Of a stretch of 64,000 nucleotides of DNA, positions 1 to 13,200 are shown piece after piece. Both the position numbers and the translations under genes were made by a program. Numbering within the stretch: the first letter of the stretch is position 1; each line of letters starts with the position of its first letter. Below the pieces are notes generated by a model. The model saw nothing but the letters and a program-made list of their open reading frames with translations. It was not told the origin of the DNA and did not search any database. The DNA lies in the NCBI GenBank assembly GCA_001939145.1, contig LSRX01000662.1, positions 112,908-176,907 on the forward strand, in the 5' to 3' direction. Origin of the DNA: Symbiodinium microadriaticum. Its lineage: Eukaryota; Sar; Dinophyceae; Suessiales; Symbiodiniaceae.

Positions 1-34
1 GAGGGGAGGGGAGGGGAGGGGAGAGGGGAGGGGA
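1..34. repeat. (GAGGG)n microsatellite
   Basis: The window opens inside a short purine-rich simple repeat of GAGGG/GGGGA units. It is cut by the window edge, so its full length is unknown. Confidence 0.85.
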
Positions 35-3000
35 TCCAAGGACTTCCTCACCTGCTTCAACAAAGGCCTCAGCTCCCAGCCCCACCGGCACCCAAACCCC
101 GATCATTAAAGCACTCAGTTTAGGCATTGGGATCTTTGGGGGGAGGGGAAGGGGGGATAAGAGGGGGTAGTCTATGATGTTGAAGTGTGTGTGTCCTGGC
201 GGCTCAGCTCGCCTGGGGTGCCGCTGCTTTCGATTTTTGACCAACCCAAGATGTTCAAGAGAGTCGGCATCCCTCCCAGACATAGCAGGCACCGCAGAGC
301 GAAACAGCATCCTCCCCACAAACCAAAAGATCCAACCCCGGCACCTAAGCCCAAACAAGACCTCCTAAACCCCAAAGCTACTGCACCCTCTGCCCGAAAG
401 CCGAAAGTTCACAACATTTTCAGGCGCTGGGCTCCCTCTCCAAGGTGCTCTCCTTGCCGCTTGATGGTGCACTCGCTGTGCAACAAACCAAACACACAAG
501 GAGTTTCTGCAGAGCTTTCCACGGAGAGTGTGGTGTGCGTGTGTGTGTGTGTGTGTGAGTGAGTGATCGGGTGCGTGCTGGGCTTCTTGTGGTGTTTGTT
601 TTGTGCTGAAGGTTTGTAGATCGTTCGGTCTTGCGGCCGCTGAAGCTCGAGCTGGTTTGATGAAGTTTCTGAAATCCGGTTCCTCTTCCCGTACCTCTAG
701 TAGTTGTACTGGCAGAGACTCAATGAGTCCGATCGAAGACCTCAACCCCAGGCTCGCTTCAGGACGCATCCAATATCCAAACCCACACACTCAGCAACAA
801 TAGAAGACCCTCGAGTTAAAACCTAAAGCATGCCCTGAACCCTAAAAACCCAAGTTGCCAAAACCCGTACTCCGGAGTTCTCTCAGATAAGCTCACTCCT
901 CAACTGCCGCTGCCAAGCCAAGGCTTGGCTGCACGCTGGGTGTGCTCTTCAGCCTTTGCCTCCCTGCGCTGCTCTACGCCTCACTGCCGGGAGACCCAAG
1001 ACGGAGGAGGGCACCAACACCATGAAGCTAGTGAGAACAATCAGGTGCAGAGACTACAGTAGCAAGAACAAGAGTAAGAACGACAATACTGTGGATGGAG
1101 GACATTTTGCACCGCTTTTAAGATGCGTCAAGTCGGTTCACCCCGCACCCCCTTCTTAACGTCGTCACGTATTGTTATGAACACTAGGCTTTGCAAAATC
1201 GTTCCAACGACATAAATCGTGCACTGGCCCCCTGAGGTCAGCCGTCAATGTTAGAAAGGGTCGTTGCTTGGAGACATATCCGAACCAGAATATCTAAGCC
1301 GTGCTAGATTTCCAGTAGCTGCAATCATTGATGCTAATGAATCATGTTGCTACTCGTCATATCCATGACAATGCTGAGAAGATGACCATGATAATCTTGC
1401 AAGTGTCACCATGATGATGATTTTCAGCATAGGGGGGGTGATTGATTTCCTTGGTGTCAGTCCGTGCAACTTACGAGTCAGGGTTCAGGCATCCTCCGGC
1501 AACGCCGTCAAGAACCTTTTTGTGCAGCATCCATCTCAAACCTGGGGGACTTGAGGAAGCAGCATTTTGCTTGCTGTTCAGAGAAGCCATCCGATCTCGC
1601 TAGATGTGCCAAGCCAGATGCTGGCAGCTACGCAGCTGGAAGAGGCCACGCCGGCTACGGAGCTGGATGAGCAGACGCCGGCAGACACAAGAGAGACTGC
1701 GAGGACGCCTGCACGCAGCAGGCCACAGCGAGAGCTGGAAGTTTCCCTTTTGACAACGGTTACCAGCAAAGTCCGCAACGCCTGCGAAGAAGAAACGACA
1801 GGAGGAGCTAGAGGTTACCGGCTCCTCGCAACTCAGAGTTGCGAAGGAACCTACAAGCCTTCCAGGAGAGTTCTCCTGCTGCTTCGGCAAAAAAGGTTGC
1901 TACGGAGGACCCTTACGAGGTGGAGACGCCGGAACCGCTTGCTACCCCCAACTGGCTCCAACGAGCCTCTACAATATGTCGAGGCCCAGAGAACTCTGGA
2001 GGGTCCTTTTGGACCCCCGGCGATAGAGGATGATCCAGGGCTACATGCATGCCCACCACACCAAGGATTTCTACCACCACACCGGCTGCGAGTGGCTTAA
2101 GAAACATGGTGTGGTGCTGCAGCCGAAAGCCGGCTTGCTACCAGCACGCGAGGTGCCCCGCAGCGAACGGGGCATGTTGCCAGAAGTCGTTCCAGCACCA
2201 CGATAGCTGCAGCTGATGGACAAGAATACGGGTCAGCAACTGACTGGCTTGGCTGCACAGCTCCCAGAGAGTGGTCTAGCACAGCTCCCAGACTTAGATC
2301 TAGCACAAATCTCCCAACAACTCCGCTGAGGTCAAGCGCAGGTCCACAAGAAAGCTCAAGTGCAGCTCAGGCAACTCTTTAAAGCACGTCCCACAGTCCC
2401 ACACTGGGTCAAGCATAGCTCCCCACCAAGGTCAAGCATAGTTCCCCATAGAGGTGAAGCATAATTGGCTCCCATGTTCGGCAGATGTGCCTGACCTGCC
2501 TGTTCCCCTCACCAAGGCTACGCGATGTGGCAGCCCTGAAGCAGCACAGCAAGAAGAGGTTCACTCTCTGGCTCAACACCGTCGTGTAGTGCTTTTGTTT
2601 TGACGGCGTGTTTATTCGGACGATTCCACATACGATGGGCAAACATTGGTCTGAGCTTCCGCCTGTGCTTGCGCTCAACGGAAGTAAGACACCTGCGAGT
2701 TTTGGGAAGTTCTTTGCAACCCTGAGGCCCATGTTCCCGAAGCCGTCAGATCCTTTCCGCCACAAAGACACGCCCCAAACCTCCATCCTAAACCTGCTGT
2801 AACGATCAAGTTCCGAATCATGGCACTTGGTTAGGCTCATCAAGCTTTCTGCACCTGACAGCACATCTGCACGTAAAGACTTGCAACTCAAAACACCCCA
2901 AAACGAGGACCCCAACTTTAAACCACGCAGTCCGAACCTGAGGCCGACTCACCCACAAAACAAACCTAACAGAGAGAAAATGGAGAATTGCCAGGGACCT

Positions 3001-4615
3001 CGAGGCGCCCCTGCTGCCTCGCCCCGAGCCGCAGCTGGGAGCGCCGTGGCTTCAAGAGAGCGAATGCTCTTCTTCTGCTAGATCACGGCTTAGAGTCCAT
3101 TGCTACTTCTGGTGTCAGTTGTTGATATTACTAGGACCTTTAGTAGTCGTCTTGTGTCAAAGCTCACTTTTGCTTTTTATCATCACGCTCATCCGTGCTC
3201 GTGCTCTTGTTCGGCACCCGCATTCGGGTGCACATTGGGCATACGATTTTCCGGTGCGCATCGAGTTCTTTGTTTATGGTATTCGTACCACAAAACGATC
3301 ACAATGACAGCTGCTCAGGTGCTGACTTTGCCCAAGAAGCCAGCCGACTGGGCGTGCCAGTGGCTACTCGCTCGGTTGATGCTGCAGAGAGAGCTCCCAA
3401 ATCCGATTGCATTCGATTTCCCACCTACCGTTGGTGCGAAAGACCATCATTATGTTCCCCAAGCTGCAACCTACGCAACAAGCCTAAAACGATGATCTGT
3501 ACATCAGATGCTTGAACTTCGAAAAAAAACTAGGAGGCAATGTGACGATGCATGCTCAATCTCCAACCAAGCAGCCGGCTTCTCAAGGCTACCAATACAC
3601 TTGTTGGCTTTCTTTTCAAAGAGCCCCAGGAACCCAAAAGGTCGATTGCGGATTGAAAAGTTCAGGATATCAGAAACTTTGTTCACCCCTGTGGAAAGTA
3701 CTGAGTTTCTGTCAGGAAGCTTGCCTTGGGTCCTCACAAGTGAATTGGGCTGAGAATTCTTGAGATTTGTTTTGTTCACGATGTGCGGAAGCCCCATGCA
3801 TAGACTCTTTCGCTATAACCACTAATTAACCGCCCTCCTAGCGTATTTCTGCTTTGCCGGATATACAAAGCCTGAACCCTTGAAACCTAAACCCAAATCT
3901 AAAAAGCCCTACAATGCTCTCTTCAAGCTGGTCCCCCTGCTTTGCAACTGAGGCTTCTTTGTGCTGCAGTCTTTGTTGGCGGACTGGTCTTTGGAGGTGC
4001 GCCCAATAGATTAAGGAACTGTGTAAGCAGGAGTCTTGTCAGGGCAACGTCGTTGACGCCCCAGCTGAGGTACTTATAGCTGCACTTATAGCCTGCATAA
4101 GAGTAGGTTTTTAGTACCCCGTAAGCCTTCAAGCCGGAGGATTCCGCCGCTCCCCAGAGAAAGCCCCGGTGCAAAGGAATTTAGCTTTAGCTACTGCAAG
4201 GCAGGTGCTATAGGGGATTTATGAGTTGTTGTCAGGACTTTCTAGCATGTTACCATGAAGGAACATCATGTCATGTAAGTTACCACAACAATGGAGAGCA
4301 CATCATTTGCGGCCCACAAAGGTTCATGTCCTTTGCAAACCGCAAGAGTCTGCAAAGTATCCAAATCCGTGCAGCCCCAGAGCCCAGAAGCGTAGCCCGA
4401 AATTCCCGGCGCCGGCAATACATTGCTATGAAGGTCATTGCCATGTAGAAATAGTGTCCCTTGGTAGTCCTAGTATCTTATGTGTAGTCTTTAGAGTAGA
4501 ACATCTCCCAAAACCCTACTTGTTGATATTAGGTGCTAGCCCGAGACCGCAAAAGCCCCGGCAATACTAGAGGTATGTACGATTCGAAGTGAGGCCTCTA
4601 ACCCTGGACCCCAAA
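35..4615. other. Intergenic, no gene recognised
   Basis: Short open frames occur on both strands but none shows a domain, an exon chain or a consistent coding frame. The stretch holds a short GT run (539-556) and diffuse CCCTAAA-like fragments near 820-860, 3860-3915 and 4595-4620. Base composition is like the rest of the window. Confidence 0.5.
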
Positions 4616-4620
4616 CCCTG

Positions 4621-4722
4621 TATTATACTATAATATGATATAATACGATATAACATAATATAATGTAATATAATGTAACATAATGTAATATAACATAGTA
4701 TAATATACTATAATATACAGAG
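4621..4722. repeat. AT-rich (TATAATA)-type degenerate tandem repeat
   Basis: About 100 bases of imperfect TATAATATAATGTAA-like units, almost without G or C, stand in an otherwise roughly balanced background. They look like a decayed short-period satellite. No coding potential. Confidence 0.8.
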
Positions 4723-7700
4723 TCTTGAGGCAGCCACCTGAGTTGACCTGGCCCGAGGCACTCCGCAGTCAGGGCTTCCTAACACAACGAAGCCCTCCCC
4801 AGGGTCCTCGAAGGATCCCAAAAAGTCGAGGCCCCCGGAGAGGTCCCCTCTTCCCATCTTCATCCCGTTGGTAGACTATCTCTCGGAGGCTTCTGATTTT
4901 TGGTCCAGGTCCCGTGAAGAAAGAAGCGCTTTCAGGAGAAGCTCTTGGTGGTTTCGACCGTACACCGTGCATCCCAAGCCTCGGCCTTCAACCAAACCCT
5001 GAACCCTACAAAGTCCGATGTCTGATGGAACTCTGTTTTTCACCGCAGGGCTCCTTGTGAAAGCCCTATGGACACCCCCCCAAAAAAGGTTGCCGACGCC
5101 TCAGTGTCTCAACATTTTTAGAAATTTCGGCGTCTTCCTCAAGTCTCCCCGGCAGGCTTGGGCCTCGCCTCCTGGCTCCACACCTGAGAGAAATGGAGGA
5201 AAAAAGAAGGACTTAGGGTGTAGTGAGGGCTTTAGGGTAGGGTTTCGGGGCCTTTTTTGATTTTTTAATAAGGTTTTGGATTTTAGGGGCCTGGGGTCAT
5301 AGGGAAGGGAGTGGAGTTCAGTGTTGTTGGGTCCAGGGGACTTTCCCGGGCATCGAGCGCAGCTTGAGGATGTTCCGGGTCTTGCAAGCGGCCGGGGGTT
5401 GGAGTTAGGTTTAAAACCCTTAAGGCCCTAAACCCTGCAAACCCCTATGGCAACCTTTTTAGTGACCTGTCCTTTAGAGGAAGGTTGTAAAACCCTTATG
5501 GCAACCTTTGTACCCCTAAACACCCTAAACCCTAAACCGTGCTTAGAGTAACCCTACCCCAAGGTGAGTGCTTCACAACCAAACCCATGGTAAGGAAAGG
5601 GGGGATCAACCCTTAGTTACGAGGGGCACAGGCCCTTCCGCGCTTCTTCGGAATTCCAGGCTAGCTTGGCTTTAGGATGTAAAGTGTGCCAAAGCTGGGG
5701 TTGTGCATAGCATCCTGGATTGTTGTAAAGTGTTTCTGCTTTCGGAGTGGCTGGAGACTATGTCCCAGAAAAAGTTCCTGCACATTGGCGGTTCGAGACC
5801 GAAGCTGGCCCAAAGCAGCGAGCCACAGGTGACTTGATTGGGAGAGGTTTGCAGGTGCTACTCTCCGTCCGGGCTTGTAGCACAAGGACCGGTACTTATG
5901 CCTCACACTTCACCTCTGGGGTAAGAACAGCCATGAATAGCACAGACTAACAAGTGACAAAGCATCAGATGCTCTCCGAAGTCGAGCTCCGAGCGATGGG
6001 CGACCAAGCGTGCTGTGCCTCGACTGCAAAGAAGCTCGACTTCCGCCCCCTCAGGCCCTCGGCACTCGTCGCCAGTAGCATAATCATCATCGTCTGCTAA
6101 GGTCATCGGAAGCGTCGTCTCTACCACTATCAAAACCCTGGTCACTGGTCCTGCTACCGTATCAGGAGCATGGCGACCGCATCGGAGCGCATCAAGAACC
6201 TAGATCCCTGGCATTGTAGTTTGGAGTGCAGCGGTCGAATTTTATGATTTAAGGTTCAGGGTTTGCTGATGCGGACTGCTAGAGACACTGCTGGAATCTA
6301 TTGGCTATGAAGCAGGTGGTTGAATCAATCTTCCATCTTTCTGATGTGTTGCTGATGCAAGGCTAGTCTTAACCAGCGAGCTTGCTGATAGCTACTTGCT
6401 TCAAGAAGGACGCGAACGGATGCCAGTGCAGCTGGATGCTTTGCATCTACTCGCGCCTAAAGCACAGAAGCCGCAGAACCCTGAACCTTGTGTAGAGCTC
6501 ACTCCGAAGCGGCCGAGACCGCTTGCTAGCTGCTAGCAACATCGCATCCTTTTCTAGGGTTTACTATGCTATGTTTTGACAAGTATACTAGATCTGCCTG
6601 ACTTCTTGCTCGTAGGAAGATCACTGCCGATTGCGGCCTGTCATTTTAGAAAAAACACGCGGCCTCTAGACATGCGCTTTATCTCGTGAGATTCGAAGAA
6701 CCACTGAGCTTTGGCTTCTCCCGATGATCAGAAGAATGGCGATCGTTGCTGTGGGCATTGTCACGATGATGATAGTCGCTTGCTGATACGCTAACGACAT
6801 CTCGTGCTGCTTCAACCCCCAGTACCACCGCCACCTCCACCATCACCTTGGTGCAGTAGGAGCCCACCGATGTTTACCTAAGGACAGTTCGTCGTCTGTC
6901 TGGGTGACGAAGGACCAGCGCGAAGCAGGCCGTGAGCATGCAGTGTTTGATGGCAGCTTCAACCGTAGCCCAACTCGCCAGCCAGCGCGAGGGCCCCTAC
7001 GAAGGAGGCTTCACCGAAAGCTTTAGGAATTGTGCTGTTCTGCTTGGTGTTCCACGCTCTATGGGGCTCACCCTACTTCCCTTCACCCAATCCACACCCA
7101 ACTCGCGCACGCGACACAGGCCTCAAGTATCTGGTGGAGAAGCATGCAAGGCTGGGCCGGAGATCATCCAGTCAGACTTTCTTTGGGCTTCTAGCTTAGG
7201 TCGTGGTTTTGGATTTGGATATTGAAGAGTGTTGTTGTGGTGCTCCGGCAGCCCCTGACTGGCAGGAGTGTGGCTCATATCACAATACCACAACGAAAGT
7301 CTCAACAAATCATCCGACAGATCCAAGCTGACGGCTAGTCTTATGGCCATTCCGACAACCATGTTCTACATTGAGGTAAGCAGCAGCTCTGCCGACTGCA
7401 CATAGTTTTACGCATCCGCCAATGCTATCCCGCTCAATCCAACACTGACAGCAGCACCTGTGATGGCAGTGGTGGTCGCCGTCCTCCTCATAGCAACAGC
7501 GGCATCATCATCGATGTGGCAGTAGTCCTCGGTGTCGTCGCATTCGTCGTTGTGGTCGCCATCATCATAACCATCGTCAAAGGGCTAAGGGCCGGCGACA
7601 TGTGGCTTCGAGAGGCCCAGCCCCAAGTTGGAACCAACATCTCTAAGCTGCATGAAAATTACATAGCCTTGCTCTGACGCTTCCACAGTAGCTAGGATGT

Positions 7701-10172
7701 TACGTTACTCGTAAGTCCCTCCATTCCCCGAGTACCCTTGCCGTTGGTATTCCAGTTCCTGCCCTTGTTCACTATTCACTGAGAAAAAGCTGTCAGCGTC
7801 ACTAGCACGCCTGTCAAGGCAGGGTGCCGCCATCACCGCCCGCACCCTCTCCGGGCTGGTAGTCAATGCAGAGGCCGCTGCATAGACTGGTAGAAGTATT
7901 CCTTTCCAACATTTCAAGTTGTAACTCCTGCACCTTGAGCTATGATGCGTTGAAAGCTACTAGACAGCATTCATCGATTTGTTTGCAGACTGTCATGGAT
8001 GCCTCTAGGGCAGCTCGAAGAGCTCGGCATTGGAATTGGTCGTAGCATGTTCCGTATGGCCAGCTAGGCAGGACCGCAGTTATCTTGGAAGTTGTAGCAG
8101 CTTTGCGCCGGCAATCGTGGAACACAGGATTGGTGTCACTAAAAAGCAGCAGTCCAGAAGGTGAGAATACTGATTCGCAGCGGCAACTCTCCAAAGCTCC
8201 GAACCATCAGTCAGAGCTTTCCCCACAGGAGGAGGCAGCCCGCCGCTTGGAAGCAGATCAGGAAGAGTCCCCGTCCGGAACCACTTCGAGGTTTTAGCAA
8301 AGTTTCGTGCTGTGGACGTCTTTGATGTAGGAGCCCGAACCAGAAGACTTGCGTGTCATTTGCTTGACATTGGGTGGGACGTCGCAAGAGATCGGCAGCC
8401 GGACGGTTGCCTCAGCCCGAGGGTGTAGAGCTCATTTCTCGCCTTAAAATGCGTGTGCTTGGTGTCACCGGCACTCAGCGTCTTGCTCCCGAAAGTTAGT
8501 AGCCCCTGGCCCTCTCAACCCGCTTCCCGCTCCTCTACTTCTGATTCAGGCCCAAAAGTCACGAAGGACACTCCAAGGCTCACTGGGCCTTAAGGAGTGT
8601 TCCTGCCTCGCCCAGGCCAGGAAGCTGCGAAAAGCCAGTGGGGGCGCCAAGTCACCTCCAAGATCCCAGCAGCCAAAGCCAGGAATTGCTTCGTCTCTCC
8701 AAGCTCCTCTGGGTGCTTTTGCTTCTGCAAACCAAGCAGCCGAGAGTCCCTTTGGGGCATGGAAGGGCTACCCCCGTGTGACCCGGAAGCTGCCGAATGC
8801 TTTACCGCAGAGAGACCTGCTATCTCGGTTTTTTCAAGGGACAGTCCTCGACGAATCCCTAAGAAACCCTCAACCCGAAAGGACAGGAGCCCCATTTCCA
8901 AAATGGCAACATTGCATTGCGCCTTCGTTGCAGCCAGAAAATCGGAGGAACAGTCCTTGGATGTTTGTCTGTAACGAGAGATCCTGAATCAAAGGACTGC
9001 CTGGTGACCGTACTGAAATGTAATAACAAAGAGCAAGCTGGGCAGTCTTACCGAGAAGCAGCACCTGGGCAGGAAGCGGCAGAGGGAAGGTGAGCTCAAT
9101 GAGCTCGTCGAGGCATTCCGCAGACAAGGGGTTGGCGGTCTAGGGGCCGGGGAGCTTGCGCCTGGAGGTTGATAACGCGATGCGGGTGAAAACACAGGTT
9201 AGTTTTGGAGGCTTCAGCACGCCTGCCCTTGCCATCAAGCCTGTCGTTGCGAAGTGGGATACACCAGCCTTCCCAAAGCCTTGCTCGGAACTCTGCCCGT
9301 GACGGCCTTGTGAAGCCTACCCGTTGTCCTCCAAGCCTATATGGCTGCAGGAGATGGCGAAAGCCGACGGAGAGGCAAGTGAGTCTTGCTCCGACGGGCT
9401 CATTACTTGGGGATGGAAGTCTTGCGCATCGGCTCTCAAGCACCATGCTGATCGCTCTGCGACTGCTTCCCACTTCTTGGCTCAGGCCTGCGATGAACCG
9501 TGATCTCTGAGCCGCACCTACAAAACCCTCAATCCCTTCACTTGACTGCATGCAATGCCTTTGCCCTCTACCTTGAGCGCAAGAGTTTCTGAGTGGTTGG
9601 GCTCTTGCAGCTCTGCTTATAGGTGAAGGCCCCGACGACGTCCCTCTTCTCCGGTATCCGGCAGGCAGCGCCTTGGGTGATGTTGTCTCAATCTCAACAA
9701 CGCTACTACCGTGAGTCGTCCTCCCGCCTCCCACTGGTCCTACTGGTTCTACGACAGCTTGCGAGTGCTAGCAGTGAGGAAGAGGAGGAGGAGCGTTCTG
9801 TTTCTGGATGTTGATCAGTGTTAACTGTTAACGAATCCTCCACAGTAGTCTTGTTGGCAGAATGTCTGCGGAATTGCGGAATGTCCAAAATTCGAGAAGC
9901 AACAGTCGTCTGCTTCACCAGTCAGGCTTAACCCTGAGCAGGTTCGGCTCGGCATGGCCTAAAGCCTTGTCTTGAAAATGTCGAGCCTAAACGTGAACGA
10001 AACTCTCATCCAGACATGCCTTTGAAGCTGTTTAGTCGCAACGTCTAAGCAGCCCACAAAACTCCCTAAACAACCCGGAGCCCTCATACTCAGCCATTAA
10101 GCACAAGCCGTCTCCGCAGGGCACGGCCGACACCAAGAAGAAGAAGCCGAGCGTCCTCGTCGCGTCCTCTGT

Positions 10173-10181
<9 letters not shown>
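4723..10181. other. Intergenic, no gene recognised
   Basis: I see no convincing exon here. Telomere-like CCCTAAA/CCCTAAAC fragments are concentrated between about 5400 and 5540. The longest open frame (9096-9734, minus strand) shows no recognisable domain and overlaps open frames on the other strand. Confidence 0.45.
5512..5538. repeat. Telomere-like CCCTAAA tract (interstitial)
   Basis: The tract contains consecutive imperfect CCCTAAA units, the complement of the TTTAGGG telomere repeat known from plants and dinoflagellates. It is short and degenerate, so it is an interstitial relic rather than a chromosome end. Confidence 0.6.

Positions 10182-10218
<37 letters not shown>
10182..10218. repeat. 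(CT)n microsatellite
   Basis: An uninterrupted run of CT dinucleotides of about 37 bases. Confidence 0.9.
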
Positions 10219-10222
<4 letters not shown>

Positions 10223-13200
10223 CCTCTGTTATTAAGACAGGCCCTAAATTGCCGGATCCTCACTAGAATGGCCAGATATCCCTCAGTTTCAGAGACCCCC
10301 ATTGAGGGCTTAGTTTTTGAGGGCTTTAGGGAAGGGCCTTTTACGACCTTTGGACCTGTAGGGTTTTGGGGTTTTCACGGTTCAAGGGAACCTGAGGCCC
10401 CGAGTGATTAGCAGTGGTGTCCAAGGGGCTCCAAAACCCTTCAATCAAGGATGATCCCTTCAGTATCAATCGCAACCCCAAAGCCTATAGCCACACTACA
10501 GTCAACTTTTGTGTAGGAGCTTTGATGCAGCTCTGCTATGAACTCCTTGCATTTGACCAAAGTGGAGGATGCATGACAAGACGAGTCTCTCCTCTAAGCT
10601 TCAGTTCTGCGAGCTCCTTGCCGGGAGATGTGTTGAAATTGCCTTGGCAGCTTGGAAACCATCCCTGCAGATGAGAGAATGACTCCCATGGGGAGGCGGT
10701 TCGCTTCATCTCCACTAGCTTCCTATCCCGCACCTCTACAGAGACGAAAGCTGCGACAAATCCCAGCCCCCCTTCTCTGCCACGGGTCCCACACGACCCC
10801 GAAAGAGGCCGACGTCGGCCCCCCGTCCCTCCTCCTCCTCAGACCTGGAACCTGAAGAGCATCCTACACCCAATGCCTGTTCCAAGTGTTTCCACACCCA
10901 TGCACGCCAGACCAAAGCTCCGTGCCTACCTTGGGTAAAATGGCGGAGCCTAAACATTCGACCCTGCAGCTCCGGGCCGAAGCCCTCAACAAGGACCTTA
11001 ACATCTAGCCCAAATCGGAGATCTTTTGCCGTGCCGGTTTCGGGTGCCGGGAGGTGGTCAAGAAGCAGAAGGTGGAGGAGGCGGCTGAAGACGAAGCTGC
11101 TGAGGAGGGGGCCGCTGCGGAGGAGGCTCCCGCTGCCGCCCCGGAGGCCTGGACTGGGCATTCTTGGAGCTAGTATTTTGGGCTCGTGCCGATGCTGTTG
11201 CTTAGTGGGGCTACACTTCGAGGCTTGGCACAGACGAGCATTCTCGGCAGAGTTGCTGCTGCAGGACTAGGAATACGACTCCGACTGCGGCTCAGCAACA
11301 GCTGCTGCTGCCCTTGCTCCTGCTACTGCTGCTGCTAGTACCACTACGACGACCATGAGGACCGCAGCCACTGCCACTTCTCCGACAAATCCTACTACCC
11401 TCTGCAGATGCCTAGGCCCAGGATCTTGCCCCTACAACCCAGATCCCACACCCTAAATAGCCGCAACTCTAAAAGCCAGAGCGCCAAACCCTACAGAAGT
11501 CCGATTGAAGCCGAAACCCCTTGAAAATTTCAAGTCCCAAACCCACCAACCTCGGCATTCAGGCCACGGGCCTCGGTCTCGGCGCCTACGACAGCGGCAG
11601 TGACGAGGCAAGGGGAAGGGAAGGCTCTCTCTTGGGCTCCTGGCATTGGAGGCTCTCGCGCCGATAGGGCTCCTTTTGGGATTTGTTGAGTGTGGAGGTC
11701 AAAGGTTTTTTGAAGTGTATCGTGTGCTGTCCATGTCTACGGCTAGAGTGGCTTCAAAGCTTGAAGAGTAGAATCTTGATCGTTCACCGTATCCTTCGTT
11801 TAGCATCCCCCATGTCGCTGCGGTGCTGGTACAATCAAGTCTAGCCGTGTGAGAAAACATAAGACAACAGTAAGACCACGAGCAATACAGAGATGGTCGC
11901 CTAAGACAACCGGCATGGCGCATCAATGATCGGTTTGTTCCTTCTTACCAATGCTCAAGTCCCTTTGGAGCGGCTTGCGCTGTTTTCTCGTTAGAGCAGC
12001 TTGCCTTATTCCCGATCCCTCTATTCCGTTGAGCGGGAGTCCGACTATGATCGTGAGTCCCGAGTATCCTGCTGATTTTCTCGTCGTCAGAACGACTTTT
12101 GTCACGAGATGCTTGCCAGGATGAGTCTGAAGAGACCTGAGTGCCATCCTCGGTGGGGGTGTGCTTGCCCTTTGGTCCTCTGGGGCATGGGGCGTTGGGG
12201 ATTTTGTTTTACTTGTTGGCGCTCGCCTGAAGGACTTGCTAAACCACTTATATCAGGGTTCCATGAGGGTTTAGCAGTTCAGAGTCGAGGGTCCTCACTG
12301 TGGGTCCATTCATCGCTCTTTTAACGTGCATGTTTGTGTATGGCATGCGGGGGAATCATGTTCAAGATGCTGCGCATTTGCCGTCTTAGGCTAGCTCGAG
12401 ATCCTGGGAGCCGGAGCACTTTGACCGGCACTCAGAAATCGCCACCAAGGAGGAGGCTTGGTGAGCCTGCGAAGGGCTCAAAGGGGCCCGAGCGGTTTGG
12501 CCATCATGGCCACTGTACATAGTAATCGGCTCCCTCAGGCATAGCGAAAACGTGCATGAAGAGTGGATGAAGGGATGAAGTGGCGTCCCCCGAAGAACCC
12601 AGTTTGGAGTCCGCAGAGCGCCCTCCTGCAGTCTCCCCGGCTTCGCAGTCTGCATGACCTGGCATGGTGTCCACGGTTGAGAGGAGAGTATGGGGCAACG
12701 CCACCTTTCGCGATTCCGTGTGAATGGGGCGAGTTGGCGAGTGGGCCACGTGCGTCAGGCATTAACGAAGGAAGGAGACCTACAGGCTGGTAGGTTGTAG
12801 CATGCGTGGAATGTCGACGGGGAAGAAGCGGATTGCGACGCAGGCCTGTTACCCTCAAGCTTGTTCATACAATCGTTGTAGCGCTTCTCTTTTCGACCAT
12901 GGCGGCTGCAGATGTGCAACAGCAACCACGAGACGAAGAGATGCAGACTGGTACCCTGGTGCCTTGCTTGCACTCAGTGGGTACCGGATCGGTCGATACA
13001 AACAGGAAGAAGGCTTTTAAAGCCAGGCTTCAAGGCACAAAGCATCGTGATCCACGATTGCCACCTCTCTTACAGGCAAGGGTGTTGATGCAGCTTGGGC
13101 CAGCTTCGACCCCGCTGGCGGTTGCGGTAGTTACAAACCGCCCGTGGAGAGTGACACACGACGCGTGAAAACTTGTGCAGGCAGAAGAGGAGCAGAAATG

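Noticed and set aside
1567..2100. 177-residue + open frame
   Set aside because: No domain; overlapping frames on both strands look equally good; Thr/Glu/Ala richness comes from local GC-rich repeats.
9470..9484. TCTTGGCTCAGG, resembling the end of the spliced leader
   Set aside because: Only about 10 of 12 bases match and no gene start lies downstream; matches this weak are expected by chance in 64 kb.
9096..9734. 212-residue minus open frame
   Set aside because: Length alone is unremarkable at this GC content; no motif, no exon structure and arginine/serine-rich shadow-like composition.
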